Source: Taeniopygia guttata | Lineage: Eukaryota > Chordata > Aves > Passeriformes > Estrildidae | DNA: 64,000 bases | NCBI RefSeq assembly: GCF_048771995.1 | Contig: NC_133026.1 | Location: 57,785,001 to 57,849,000, forward strand | Reading direction: 5' to 3' | Shown: positions 36,935 to 49,977 of the stretch, in pieces | How positions within the stretch are numbered: position 1 is the stretch's first letter | Layout of the letters: every line of letters starts with the position of its first letter | Translations under genes and position numbers: made by a program | Notes under the pieces: generated by a model | Seen by the model: the letters and a program-made list of their open reading frames with translations, nothing else | Told to the model about the DNA's origin: nothing | Databases searched by the model: none

Positions 36935-37014
36935 ACAACCAAGTAAAAAATAAAAAAATAAAAAAAAGACCTGAAAAAACTAAAACAAACAAGCAAAAAA
37001 ACAAACAAAAAAAT
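36935..37014. repeat. A-rich low-complexity tract
   Basis: A runs broken by T, C and G (AAATAAAA, AAACAAAC types). Confidence 0.9.
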
Positions 37015-39778
37015 GCAGCACTGTGCTGTAGGAAAAAATTGTTTTCATTTTTCAAGTAGTAGGAAACAAAATGTTGAATATTGCACATTAGTGTAGGAAT
37101 GCTCAGGAAGAAAAATGACCTGTGTAAATTGACATTTGCTCTAACGTCAGAGTAAGCTGTTTAATAAATGGGCAGATATGATGAGCACCATTGCCAAAAC
37201 ATCCTTCATGTGCAAAAAGTCAGGAGGTCTGACCCAAAATTTGTGAAACATCTTTCAGCAATAACAGGACAGATGTAGGGGGATGGTCTTAAAAACTATT
37301 TGATTCATAGTGAAAATTAAATAAAATTATTTCTTATTCTGATATGAAAACCTGTATATAGGCACAAAGAAGGAGAACATTGTGAGAAAGGTAATCTTTT
37401 GTATTGGTGAGGAAATATTTTGTGAAACACTGCATCAGCACTAAATAATCCAAAAGATGTGGAATTCTAAACAATCTGAAGGAGGATTCCAAAGGAAAGG
37501 AATTGTCTTATGCAACCTGAATGATTCTGGTGAAAACAAGCAAGAATTTGACAGGACACAATTCTGCAGGAATTTATAGTCTCAGTTGAATTTGCCTTGG
37601 TATTTTTTGTTACAGTGCTAGTAAAATAAACTGCAAGGATATGCTTTCAAATCAGAACTGCTTTTCAAATCATGTGTATCACTGTGACTTCATTACTAAT
37701 GCGAATAATGGCTAATCCTCACTGGTGTGTTACCTGTGTTAAATATGGAAAAAAACTAGCAAGTCCAACACACTTCTCCAACCAATTTTTATTCTCAGTA
37801 TTTGAAAGTGCAGTCATCCACCCTTTCCTGATCTCAAGAAGTCTGACTGGCTTTAAGAAGAGGTAACCCATGCTTAAGAAAATATAAAAGTCTTTACTGG
37901 GAAAGTGAAAGTTCAGTTCACAAAAGGAGATTTAGAGTGAAATATTATTTAAATGATAAGATGATTCTATTTAATTGATTTATTTTTTAATGCATTGGCT
38001 GAATTTAATCTAATAATTTGTAAGTGTAGAATGCCACATTTAAGAGGAAATGCCACTAAGAAAAAGAAATTAGAATGATTTCTGAATCACAGGGAAAACT
38101 GGTTTATAGTAGTGTCTGCTGCCACTCTAGAACATGTTCCTTTGGAATTTTCATTATAACTTTTTTTTTGGTTCTGGGTTTTATAATTCAGTTATATTAA
38201 AACTCTTTCAGATGATCTTTGCTAACCAAGTTCAGATTAAAAGTCCCAAGAGAATCTGGTGGTGAGCTAATTTTTCCTCATTCGTGTTCCAAATATGTAT
38301 ATCACTATCATGTATATCCATATCTCATCCTTATTTCAGACTTAATGGCTTTTAGAACAACTTTTACAAGAGAAACTCTGTAAAAACATCTAGCAAGAGA
38401 TTTCTGTTTGTAGTTTTTTTGCTTTCTTTGAAGAAAATATTTGTATCTATGAAATCATAACTACTCCATGGGAAGCTATTTCTACTGATGAGGATCTCCA
38501 CAACATTTTGGATATTATGAAACTTTTCCAGGCTGCTAGTAACTTGGTTTTCCTGAAACCTTCAAAAGCATTCATTGGTCCTGTAAGTCCTTAAATTATA
38601 GAGATCATTCATAAATCATTTATTATGACTTGTAGACCTCTGTCCATCTGGGAATGGGTTAACAATTGCAAACATTCTCAGCAGATTAGGATAATGGACA
38701 TATTTGCAACTAGGCATGATCTGATTCAATTTATGTTGCTTGGTGGCAGATTAGTTCCTTCAGAGTTCCTGCAGTTTAAGTAAGTAACTTATGATTTTAT
38801 TTGGAGGGACTTAAATTGAGATCCTCTTGTGGGTTTCAGTTTAATATGAAGATTCCAGGGGCATAGTCAATAGATATTCTGACATTTGGCCGTCTTACAC
38901 TTGATGTAGCTGAACTCTAGCCCGGGCTAATAAATTCAATATACTGCATAGGGTGACCTCACAGAGATTTAATGGATACAAAAGTTATTAATCTATTAAC
39001 AGATACTTACTCTTGGAGAGAACAACAGATGCCATATTTTATAGATCCTAATTTAGGCCATATTCAGAAACAGTAGCTTTTTTCCAAATCCTTACAATTA
39101 GACATTGCTGCTTTTTTGGATCTTGAGTTTCATCCTGCTTTTCCTATTAAATCACATTTAGTTGTTCTTTTTCCTGTCTAATAAACTTAATTTAATTTCA
39201 GGAAACAAATGCACTGATGCTTTCTTTCTGTGCCAAAACAGAGTCTTGTGATTTTGGCAGCAATATTAATCGAAAAGTAATGCAACTTTCACTCTCATTA
39301 AAGTCTCCATATGCTGTTTTAGCACTACAAAAGGATCTTCAAATGTATTAATTGTCTCAAGGCTTCAGCCTGTTGTTAGCATACTGGAGCATGACCTAAC
39401 CAAAAGGATGAAGCTTTTCCTCTGTGATTTGATGCTGGGATCAGTATGCTAATTCTGTAACAGAGCAGCAACTTATAGGAGAGCTCCCTATACCAGAAGA
39501 GTAGTACCCTACTTAACAACTGTTCCTCTGCAGGAAACATGGTGTTTCATTTTTAATCTTCTCAGAGTTCAACTAGAAAAGATTTTCCGACCTCTCAGCA
39601 GTCACTCCAGCAATTTACATCCATCAAGAGTAGGAGCAGCTGTTTCTAGGAGAGTCCTAGATCCTCAGTAGTGGTGAAGGATCTTATAGGAATGAAGGAA
39701 AGCTTGCTAAAGTGTAGGGTAGCTGTGTTCAAAGCTCTTCCCTCAGAGGCTGATTGAAGGCAGCTCAGAAAGTTGAAG

Positions 39779-39780
<2 letters not shown>

Positions 39781-39840
<60 letters not shown>

Positions 39841-39852
39841 GTGTGTGTGTGT
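39781..39852. repeat. (GT)n microsatellite
   Basis: Pure GT for 24 units (39781-39828), then two AT interruptions and more GT. Likely polymorphic and capable of Z-DNA. The Thr-His reading frame on the minus strand is an artefact. Confidence 0.98.
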
Positions 39853-40758
39853 AGGTACTGCTGGGACAGGCAGGGAAAGGACTAGGCCCTGGCCATGAGA
39901 GTTAGGTGAATGAATGAGGAATGCAAAACTATTGGATGCAACATAGGTTCTACAACACAGTGCGAGGATGGCAGAGGTACTGCTATGACAAATCAGTCGT
40001 GACAAATCAGGGAATGTTTGACTTTTTTAAGGAGATGGCAAAGAGTCTTATGGGATCTTGTAGGAGTGCTATCTTGCAATAAGAGTAGTAGTTAACTTTA
40101 GCAGTAATGTCATGAAAGACCAAGGTGATCTAGATAATAGTGTCAGAAATACAGGATTTGAATATGGATGAAGCCAAACTGAGCCTGACTGAGCTGGGGG
40201 CAGGTTGGTTGTTTAGAAGGAGACCAAAGTGGAGAAATGGAAGGCTAAAAAAAGAGTGTGGGGTGGTGATCATTGTAAAAACATGAGAAAAAGGAGAGAA
40301 GTTTGCTAAGAGGGGCCAGTTGCAAATAAACAACTGCTGCTCAGTACTTTTTTGCTGACAAAATACCCAGTACCCATCCACTTGAGTGTATCCTATCTTC
40401 TTAATAATCCTGGTCTTAACTAATTTTCATGTAAGGTATTCTGTGCATGTGCTCGAAGATCTAAATGCCAGCAGCTGGAGGGGATGAATGGTTGAAAGGT
40501 CTATCACTGGAGAAATGGCTGTGGGTGGTGAGGCCTTTAGGTCTACTGACAGCAGATGGTCTATGTTTCCCTAGGGCTTTGCAGTTCTCTGTGTGAGTAC
40601 ACGTAATGCGCTAGCAGATGTCAAATTGAGCTCACTGGCAAGTAGAAGGAGACCTGCATATGGGAAGACTCAAGGTCTGAAGCAGTGGCTGCATAAGGAA
40701 TCCAGAATCTCAAAACTGTGTTTTAGGGGGTTGTGGAGTTTGTGCTGGTATTTGTGAC

Positions 40759-41312
40759 TGTTTTGGTTTAACCTTTGTAAGCAGCTAAGCCCCACGCAGC
40801 TGCTTGCTCACACCACTGCAGCAGGACAGAGAAGAGAACTGAAAGTGTAAAACTGAGAAAACTCATGGTCTGAGATAGAAATAGTGAATTAATTCCTTAT
40901 TTTGTTTTCATTATATAACTACTTCTCATTGGCAGGCAGATATTCAGCCATCTCCAGGGAAGAAGGGCTCCATCAAAATGAAGTTAAGGGAAGACAAATT
41001 CCATAACTCTGAATGTTGTCTCCTCTCCTCCTTCTCTGCAGATTTTATTGCTGACCATGATGTCATATGGCATGGAATGGCCATTTGGTCAGTCAGGGTT
41101 AGCTGTCCCAGATGTACCCCATCCCAATATCTTGTGTACCCCCTTGCTGGTTGATATGAAGAACAGAAAAGGCCTTTGCACTGATAAGCCCTGTTCAGCA
41201 ATAACTAAAACTTCCCTACATTGTCAACAATGATTTAATAGCAAAAACAAAACATAGCAATATACAAGATCTAATGAAAGAAATTAACTCTCTCCTGGCC
41301 AAAACCAGTACA
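40759..41312 (-). mobile_element. Solo LTR, family A, near full length
   Basis: On the minus strand it runs from TGTACTGGTTTTGGCCAGGA to GGTTAAACCAAAACA, the start and end typical of family A. Internal landmarks on the plus strand are 'gctaagccccacgcagctgcttgctcac', 'gactgctgaccatgatgtcatatggcatggaa'-like text and 'cccatcccaatatcttgtgtaccccc'. Flanking bases (GTGAC and GAGAT) do not match, so the target duplication has decayed or the edges are off by a few bases. No retroviral genes adjoin it. Confidence 0.85.
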
Positions 41313-41634
41313 GAGATATTGTGAATTAAAATATGTTTGTGAAACCACAGAGTGAGAGCATGTATTTTTTTGTAAATGGACTGCAAGGCAAATCTGTCAA
41401 AGAGGAAAAAAATTTTGGGGTGTTTTTGTTGTGGGTACATGTTGCTGGTATTTTAAGTAGGTGTCAGTAAAGACACTGTCTCTGTAGCTGTCTTTGTAAG
41501 TATTTTGACTGTGTTGAACCATGCTGCTGACTGGAAAGAGGACAAGAGCCAGCCACACCCACATGGGACAGGACGAGGAGAGGCTTCCTGGCCTGAAATT
41601 GTGTCCCAGTGAAGGGCAGTAGCTGGGATGGAGG
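41313..41634. other. Spacer, unassigned
   Basis: 41460-41634 is GC-richer than its surroundings and ends exactly where a CR1 tip begins. I could not assign it to a repeat family. Confidence 0.4.
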
Positions 41635-41698
41635 AATCACAGATTTGCAGAATATTCTGAGTTGGAAGAGATCCACAAGGGTCATCAAGTTCAACTGT
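41635..41698 (-). mobile_element. CR1 LINE, extreme 3' tip
   Basis: Reversed CR1 tail: AATCACAGATTTGCAGAATA, then 'ctgagttggaagagatccacaagggtcatcaagttcaac'. About 65 bases only, a typical heavily 5'-truncated copy. Confidence 0.85.
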
Positions 41699-43048
41699 TA
41701 AGTATATGGTCAATACAGGGATTGGTTAACAACATAACTTAGGTGTTATTACTACCATACTCGAAGTTTTATTGTATTTTATAAAACAGAATCATTGCTT
41801 ACCTTACCATATTCCATATTTAGCAATTGTGTCTGGAACTTTTCCAAACAAAATTTGCTTTACAGAACCAGCAACAGTAAAAATTAAGTTTCAGACCTGT
41901 TGAATTCAGAACAGTGAAAAGTGGTTTTGAAGCTGTTCCAGGAACTTTGAATAAGGTGCTCTTAACCATCAGTTAACCACTCCAGATTGTATTGCTGGGT
42001 GGCTTTCACTTCTTTGAAAGACCATTCAGGAGCAAAATCCTTTTCACATATTTAAGATTTATCATTTTTTTTTAAGCAAGTGAACAAGCCTCCCTTTTTG
42101 TTTCAACTACACCAAAGCAAATGGCACTTGAATTGCAAGTTTGTATTTAGTTGAGTAGTACCTATACAAACTGCAGTATTGATAATGAAAAAATTTAAAT
42201 AATGTAGTCACTCCCATCTGAGAGTTATTTTCCAACATATCCTCATAGCAAAGATGACATTTTTAACCCAAATTACATAAATAGAAAACAAAACTTCTCT
42301 ATGGGTAAAATGTGTATGGTTGTTTTTATGAGAGTGCCTACTAGAGGGAAGACAGAAGTCTCCCGAGGAAATAGCTGTACCAAACACCTGCAGGGCTTTG
42401 TCTCAGTTTTTCTTTACAGATTCTCTGATTTCAAGACATGCTTGTAGACACCTTTACAAACTGGACTCTTGAGGTTTCTTTCCCTTCTTATGTTCATGTG
42501 CCTTGAGGGTAAGTTTTCATAATACAAGAGGGAATATGCTTTCAGAAGTGAGTTAATTCTAGTTAGCAAGCAGTATTTGGCTCAGATTTTGAGACTCAAT
42601 CTTTCTCTTGCAACTTTCTGCCCTTACAACCAAGTGAGATTCTTCTGTTTCCAAGTGATAAAATTATGTAATTTTGCTCCTATGGGTTCTGGACTAGCTG
42701 ATGCTGTTTTCTGGTATTTGCTGAATACGTCTGCACTATGTTGAGGCATGTTGCCGCTGGAAATTAAGATAGGACTTTTTAGGAGGTGGATTAAACAGGT
42801 AAGTTTTAAATTAATGAGAACTAGCTTTTTAGCAATGTAACCCAAAAGATCTAGGTGTACCAAATGGACTTCAGAGATTTAAAGAAAAAAAAATTGTTTC
42901 TATATTCAAGATCAGCTTGAAAGGTTATTACTTAAAATGTCATCTTGCTAGCCAGAGATGATAATAACTGTAATGACAGATTTTGTTGTCCTGAATTTCT
43001 TCAGAAAAATCTATATAAATATCAACTTAATAAGGTATTTGTGTATGA

Positions 43049-43092
43049 ATTTTTTTTCTTTTTTTCTTTCTTTTTTTTTTTCACTTTCTTTA
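43049..43092. repeat. Pyrimidine-rich (T/C) tract
   Basis: T runs broken by single C. Confidence 0.9.
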
Positions 43093-44849
43093 TATCTAGG
43101 CTTAATCACATTAAGTTATATAGTCCTGTTTTAATAATTAGGCTTTAGATGACTAGAAGTTATACCCTTTGGGCATCGTATATTTAGTAACTTGTTTGTA
43201 ATTTAATGAAAGCCAAACATCATTTATTTGCTGCTCCTGTGGTGGAGACTTTTTTTGGTGGAGTCTATTTCATGTTAGATGGTAGATTCTTTAATATGTA
43301 CTAAAGATGTCTGTAACATTCATAAAAGCAGTATTTGAAATACTGTGATGATCCAAAATCATTGCTTATACTGTAATCTTGTAGCAGTAACAACAGAAAC
43401 TACCCAAACCAATCATTTAGTATCTGTAAAAAAATCACTGTTTCAGTTCATGACTGACTAATGTATAATAATAGTTTCTTCACACCTGATACTTAATGAT
43501 TATGTTTAAAAACATGTCCCAGTAATATTCTGATGTAGCACTGGCATTTATTTGTCCCTGCAATTATTTTTATAGTATAATCTCAGAAGTCTAACTCCAA
43601 AATTTGGTTTATTTAAATTTTGAAAGAGCTGGAGCTAAATAGGAGGTCCTGAAGTAAAAGGAACCGAGGCTTTACCAAAAACAATGTGACAGAATGTGTT
43701 CACAGATCACCAGAGGAAAACATTCCAACTATTGGCCATGTTCCTCTAGTTTAAATTAAAAGGTTTGAATATAAGCACGAGCATCTTAGACATCAAAGCT
43801 CTCACAGAAATGACTTTTCATTTTAACTAGAGGGGTATGAAGGCCTTGCTACCTTTTATCCTACATCTTCTTATAATAGCCCTTAGATATCTGTCCTGTA
43901 TGTGTGTGGTTACAATAAGAAAGTTGGTTATCACTGAGTTGATTAATGTAAGAAAGGCTTCATGCAGGAGAGTTGCAGAGCAGATATAACACATGAAATT
44001 AGAAAGAAAAGAAGGGCAAAGTGAGTGAGATGAAAAACTTCTTGAAAAAATAATAAGCAGAGAAAGAAACAGAGGGAAAGAAAGAAGAAATAATAGATGA
44101 TTGTCTTCATGAAAACAGTTCTGTTAAAAAAAAGAGCTTTTACTGATTGATGTTTGTTGATATAAAATACTTTGTTTTCTCCACCACAGGTTTTGGAAGT
44201 TTTCTAGGTTAGAAAAATTTCTGGAGTTCTTTTTTGTGTCTTAATTAGTGCTTCTTTTTACCAAAAGCCTCCCTGCTTTGATTTGTCTAGCTACAAATGT
44301 TAATACGTCTCTATTGAGCTTTCAGGTTGAATTAATTTAAGCTAAGATTTCTTTCTAATGTATTTCTTCAGTAAGGTTTTGACTCAAGGTTATAACTAAA
44401 TTAACTTTCACTGAAGGACTTTGTTAACTTTCTGCTTCTAAGCATTATTGGCAAGATACTACCCCAAATGCTTCTCTAGAGCTCTGTCAGAGTGGATTCC
44501 CTGTTAGGAACTGGACCATAAGCACTTCTGCATAACTGCACAGAAGGCTGAGAGACGCTTAATGGCAAAACCAGTTATCTATTTTAATGGTCATATAAAG
44601 AGAACCTAACTACTATAGGCCTTCAGGGAGCTCATCTTATGATTAGAGAGAGATATGAATATTGATGCAGGCTGAGTGGACACTGGAGGGGCAGTTGTGG
44701 GAGGGATGTATATCTGAATAAGAACATTATGAAAACAGATTGCTTTCTTTAAAAAAAATTGAATCAGTTTTTCATTAGAAAATGCCATGTTTGAAAAATT
44801 AACTTATTTTAATGGAGTTTTGTGAATATATATGGAGATTTGTTTATTT

Positions 44850-44876
44850 ATGCATATATACATATATATATATGCA
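44850..44876. repeat. AT-rich near-palindrome
   Basis: ATGCATATATA on the left mirrors TATATATGCAT on the right, giving a self-complementary stretch of about 27 bases. Confidence 0.8.
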
Positions 44877-47095
44877 TTTTATGTGAGTATATCTGTATAT
44901 TATGTGTGTATAAAAACACCCAGAAAAATATATTTACTGATGTATCTTTTCTGATTTTGTAAAGGCAATATTAATATTTAATCTGTGTGGTCTGTACAAT
45001 GATAACAATTAAATATATTAATTATTTTAATATAAATTAACATTAAAATGTGTGTTGTCACAATGGAACTACTTTGAAGTGATCATAATATGGCAGAAGA
45101 ATATAGTAATTTTGAGATTTTGCAGTGGAACGTTTTGTAGAATCATGGAGAAAATAATGCAACTGCTTTTTCTTTTTTTTTTTCTTTTTATTTGATTTGG
45201 AGCTAACAAATTTTCAAATGGCTGAGGTTTTCTGCAAAATAATGTTGTCCTTTCCATGCACATGAGTTGTCCTTTCCACCTAAGTGAGTTTTGAGTAGTT
45301 CACTTTTATTGTCTGTATTTGGTTTGATGAGCTATCCCCACGTGATTTAGAGAACAAATGTTAAGATTGTGTCCTGTCCTGAAAAATATCTGAAAATATC
45401 TCCAAAATAAGTGACTTACAATTGAACCAGGGGAGGGTTGAACCCCTGCTGAACCACGGAGCAAGCCCTGACATGATGGATGCAGGAGACTTTGAACTGC
45501 AGAGCATGTAGCATCACCCTAATCTTCACTCTTCCAGGATGGCTAAGTAATGAGTGGGTGCAGGAAGGCATGGTCTGCAGATTCCTGGCTGCTGTGGGTG
45601 TTGGAGCATCACCAGCTGAGGCTGTGACAGCAGCACCATGGTTACCTATTCCAGCAAGGCTCTCTCAGAGACACTTGATTGCCAGTTTGTGTATTAGCAC
45701 CCTTGATGATGACATTCTGCTCCTTGAGAGGCCTATGCTCCATGTCTGTAACCATCTGCAGCCTTTCTGAGTTTCTTTGCTTCATGTGCTTTCTCAGCTC
45801 CCATGTGGAATTCATTGTGGTGCTCTCATAGCTTGCTGATGTGCAGCCTTATCTGTACTGCAGAAAGAGAGACTGAACTTCCCCTGGGATCCTGCTTCAA
45901 ACCCAGTGGGATGTGTGTGTGTGAATGTGGATCACCTCTGGCCAGCACAGGGGCTACTTTTGCCATACACTTGCAGTGCATTCTTATGATTAGGGAAATA
46001 CAGGATGTAACATAGAGATTACACAGTATCTCTAAATACACTCTGACCTTTCCTTCTCTCTCCCAAATTGCATTGCTATTTACACACCGAGTCTCCTCCC
46101 ACCTTTCAGCTCTGAGGGCTCCCTAGTCCAGAGTCTTCTGTGCTGAAATCTGACACTGGGCAAGCCATGTAAACTGAAGCCCTTGGTTTGTTTTAGCTGA
46201 TGGAACAGCTTTCCTTTGGTCTCCCTTCCATTAAATCTCCTGATGAGATTCTGGAATGCCATGCTGCCAGGGCACAGCAGAGAGGATTACTGGTAGGACT
46301 TAGGGATTAGCAACTCAACATACACACCCAGCTCTTGAGAACCTTCAGGAAGCCAAGCAGGGCGCTGCTGAATTTTTTATTTTTGTCTGAGAGCACAAGA
46401 GATCAGAATGGTAGCAGTGGGCAGGGAATGGAAGCAACAATATTCGGAGAGTATTTGTTTCTGATGGGGAGTCATCTCCAGCTCAAAGAGTTATATTACA
46501 TTACAACTGTTGTGTTTGAAATATTCCTGTGGAGGACAAAGACCATAGGCAGAGAAGTCTCTGGAGATGGGAAGATGTGGGCTGAAATGAGACCATAGAT
46601 ATTTGTACCTGTGTTGGAACTCCCACAGTCCAGGGGAGCCCTGTTTCATCTCTCAGCAGCCCTTTGCCTTCAAACTGGGATCTCACTAGCATCACTGTAG
46701 AACTCAGTGGTTAACAGTGAATTTTCCATCTCTGTTAGGAAGAGCAGAGCAGCCAAGCTCTCTGTTGAAGAGTTTTATCCTGTCATGCAGCAAGAGCCAG
46801 GACATCCAGTCTGTCCCATCATGGCTCAGCCTGGCTCAGCTTGACAAGACACTTGGCTTGGCTCTGTGCTTCAAAAGAATGACATTTTGCCCTTAGTAAT
46901 AGCTTTCTTCTTTACATACTTTTAGTTAACCTTTATTTCTTCTGTTTGTTTTAAACCATTAAAACGTAATTTATTTGTTTGTAAAAAAAAATCTTTGAAT
47001 GGCAGATTAACTCTTAAAAGACAGAGCATGTGGGCCAATACTAACAAGATGGGTGTTTTAGGATGTTAATTATAGACTAAATTGCTTTCTGTGGA

Positions 47096-47459
47096 TTAAA
47101 AATGTGCTACAAAGGGGATGGAAACTTTGAGGAGGCATGCTTTTTCTCCCACGATCATTGTGGTGTTAGGAATTTGGGTTAATGTTATTTGAATGTCAAC
47201 TGGAGCAGCAACCCAAGGCCCCCTCAGGATCTGGCACACCTCATCAGCTAGTTGGGCAAAGAAGGGGTGTTGCCAGGAGCATTTGAATGGCTCCAGGGAG
47301 TGCAAGTGGTAGTCCAATTGCACAGGCAGGGCAAAGTACTGCAGCAAGAGCAGCTAGCTCGGTTGCTGGTCCTTACATTCCCCAAGAGAGCTCAAATATT
47401 ATGTCTTCTCTGAGGTATTGTCTGAGGTCATTGAAAAAATAGAGCAACCCAGACAGAGT
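47096..47459 (-). pseudogene. Broken coding relic, unidentified protein
   Basis: Two minus-strand frames look truly coding. Upstream, 47459-47376 gives 28 open codons including LLYFFNDLRQYLREDII and FELSWGM, ending at a TAA at 47375-47373. That frame continues for about 15 codons and hands over by a shift of one to a second frame. The second frame runs to TAA at 47098-47096, with LPVQLDYHLHSLEPFKCSWQ and HPFFAQLADEVCQILRGPW. Third codon positions in the second part are mostly G or C, unlike the AT-rich neighbourhood. The stop plus the frameshift make it a pseudogene. I do not recognise the family; a host retrocopy or part of an endogenous retrovirus are both possible. The next several hundred bases (to about 47900) may belong to the same unit. 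Confidence 0.4.
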
Positions 47460-49284
47460 TCACAAAAAACCATGAAAAACATGCAAAACTCTATGTAGCC
47501 ATTCGAGCTTCAGGCTACAGGGTATGCCCATGCCTCTCAGTGGGTTGTAGCAGTGGAAGTTGCATCAGATGTGACTAGGTGGACAAGCTGCTCAGTCTAG
47601 TGGAGATATGAAACGAAGTAGAAAGGCTCAGAAGCATCAGAGAATCAGAGAAGGAGATAGACTGATGGGACCATGCTTGGGCCTCCCTAAAGAAGGAGCA
47701 GCTACCAGAAACAATTCAAGATCAAGGGGATCCTCTATCCATCCCCCAGCAAGGAGGAGGATACCAGTTGTGAAGCAAGAAGTTGACTAAATGGGCCCAA
47801 CCAGTAGGAAGATCTGCTGCCTCCATGGGGTAAGGATGTCACAAGGAAACTTCCAATCCTGGTGTGGCCCACAGGCTACTACTCATTACTGATCTTCTAT
47901 ATAGAGGGTGAGGAAATGGCAACATGTAGTCTGAGGGCCTTCAAAAGAGATTGCAGGGCTTTGCCACCTTTGATAAGGGAATCTTATCCTGCAAATATAT
48001 CAGGACTTAGCAGATGTATGAAAACCCTTTCTAAGGAAGTTTGTTTGTGTAATAATCCAAGGCATGGCAACTTCAAATCTTCCTATCACAAAATTAGGTA
48101 TCTAATCATTACTGAAGTCCATCTGTCAAAATGCTATGTTAACACAACTATTCTGTCGTTATACCCAAACTAGTGTTGGTTTTGGACTCAAATTAGTTCC
48201 TTTGTTTGTTTTGTTGTTTTGTTTTGTTTTGTTGGGGTTTTTTGTCAGTTCTTACTCTGTTCCCAGTGGTATACATGCCCCGAATCTATAAGGCAAGCAA
48301 ACACTTTTGACTCCTTTTGCCAGTGTAGTTGTCTCAGTGCTCAGAAGCAGTATAAGTGTTTTTCTTTTTTATCAAAAAAAGTAGTATCTCTCATCAATGG
48401 TTGTTATCACCAGCTGTTGAGAACCACCAGCTGCTCCTTTTCTATCACCAGCTGTTGCCTACAGGGATGTGAATCTTCAGAAATGTTCTTTTAATAAACT
48501 CTGAAATTACATTGTCTCATAATAATGCAACTTAATTTTTTGCTTATATGATTGTTTAAAATATTCTGTTGGTAAAGAGGCATAAAATGAGAATAGAGGC
48601 ACAAGAAACTGTCTCTGTAACTGCAAAATTCATCTCTGTATGAATAACTGTAACTCACCATTACGGTAGATTGTCCAAACAGTGGGCAGAGATAGCTGTT
48701 TCAATATAAATTATCTGTGTATAACAAGGCATGTAAATGTATGTGTATATATATTTAGAGCAACCCTTCCTCTCCTCACTGAAAAACATGTTCTTCTGCA
48801 TAGCAAAGCTATTAGGGAAGGGAAAAAATTGAACTATAAGACTGAAAGTCAGTAGTACACTGCTTAAAACACCCAAGTAAAAACTTTCAGATTTGCCATT
48901 ATGTGAATATTTTTTAACATTCTTTTCTCTGCTAATGGATACTAAAAGCAGAGAGGCTTAATGGAGATTTTTGTTCAAGAAGTTATTTTACCGGAGGTTA
49001 AGTTCTTTGAGAAAGTTGTTGTATATGTTGGAGTTTTTATTTTATTTTAACAGATTCTTATAGAGCAATTTGAGTCATGTCTGAAATGTACTTGAAAGTT
49101 GCTGCTGGTATTCTGCAGTTTTGCACACTGCTTTCTGGAATTACACTGATGATATTCTCTGGAATGAAGGAACACAGGACTTTAGGAGAATGCAGAAACC
49201 TTAAAACACTTTCCTATACCTAAAATGTTGCATTTCTGTGCTGAAGTACTGTGAACTTTTTTTGAACCTCAGCTATTAGCCAAG
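47460..49284. other. Unassigned DNA next to the coding relic
   Basis: 47600-47900 contains a plus-strand frame rich in Arg/Lys (60 codons from 47608) that could be part of an old mobile element. No family was assigned. A TTTTG-type low-complexity tract lies at 48198-48242. The rest shows nothing. Confidence 0.35.
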
Positions 49285-49977
49285 AAGAACAACAGCAGTG
49301 GAAGCCCTAGCCAAGGCCGAATCCATCAGAGACAGTAGTAGGAAAAAAAACCCGATCTACTGTTGGAATAATAACAGAGGAGAAGAATGAGAATATATGT
49401 CAGAAGCAGCTCTGCAGACACCAAGGTTAGTGAAGAAGGAGGTGGAGGAAGTGCTTCAGGCACTGAAGCTGTGGTGAAGACCAAGACTGTCCCCCTGCAG
49501 CCATGGAGGTTGCATGGTGTAGCATAGATCCACCTGAAGCCCATGGAGGACTCCAAACCAGAGCAGCTGGATGCCTAAATTGGGTTGTGAGCTTGTGGGA
49601 AGCCCATGCTGAAGCAGGTTTTCTGGTAGGACTTTAACCCTGCAGGGGACCCGCTGTGGAGCAGCCTGTTGCTGAAGGAGTGCACCCCATGGAAGGGACC
49701 CATTCTGCAGTCCATGGGAAGGACTCACATTTGGGTGAGGATCTACACAATGGAGCAGGGGAAGAGTGTGAGGAGTCCTTTCCTTGAGAATGAAGGAGTG
49801 GTAAGAGAGCATATGCTGAATTGACCACAGCCCCCACTACCTGTCCTACTGTGCCACTGGGAGAAAACCAGGTAGAAAAATCAGCAATCAAGTTAACCAT
49901 GGGAAGAAAGAGGAATGGTAAGAATGGGGTTTTTTTTAAGTTTTATTTTTGTTTGTTAGTTTTATTTCTTATTGTCC
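49285..49977 (+). mobile_element. ERVL-like LTR (family B), first part
   Basis: Starts within 'gccaaggccgaatccatcagagacagt' and has 'agctctgcagacaccaaggt', then the family's internal array of 30-45-base units built on 'cctgcagcccatgga...' and 'gctgaagcaggttttctggtaggac'. It continues with 'ggagcaggggaagagtgtgaggagtc' and 'gttttatttcttat'. The first part of the LTR (about 150 bases) is missing. It is interrupted at 49977 by a younger LTR. Confidence 0.85.

Larger units (their letters stand above)
33481..40758. other. Unique DNA, no gene found
   Basis: About 7.3 kb. Slightly GC-richer patches at 34380-34740 and 36060-36400 have no recognisable origin. The rest is AT-rich with simple repeats listed separately. 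Confidence 0.5.
41699..47095. other. Unique DNA, no gene found
   Basis: AT-rich to about 45400, then GC-richer to 47000. Frames at 45480-45770 and 45803-46015 (plus) are open but show no motif or homology that I recognise. Confidence 0.5.

Noticed and set aside
39646..40005. Frame encoding a long Thr-His repeat (minus)
   Set aside because: Produced by the GT microsatellite, not a protein.
45480..46015. Two adjacent GC-richer plus-strand frames (96 and 70 codons)
   Set aside because: No recognisable domain; adjacent frames are not joined by convincing splice sites.
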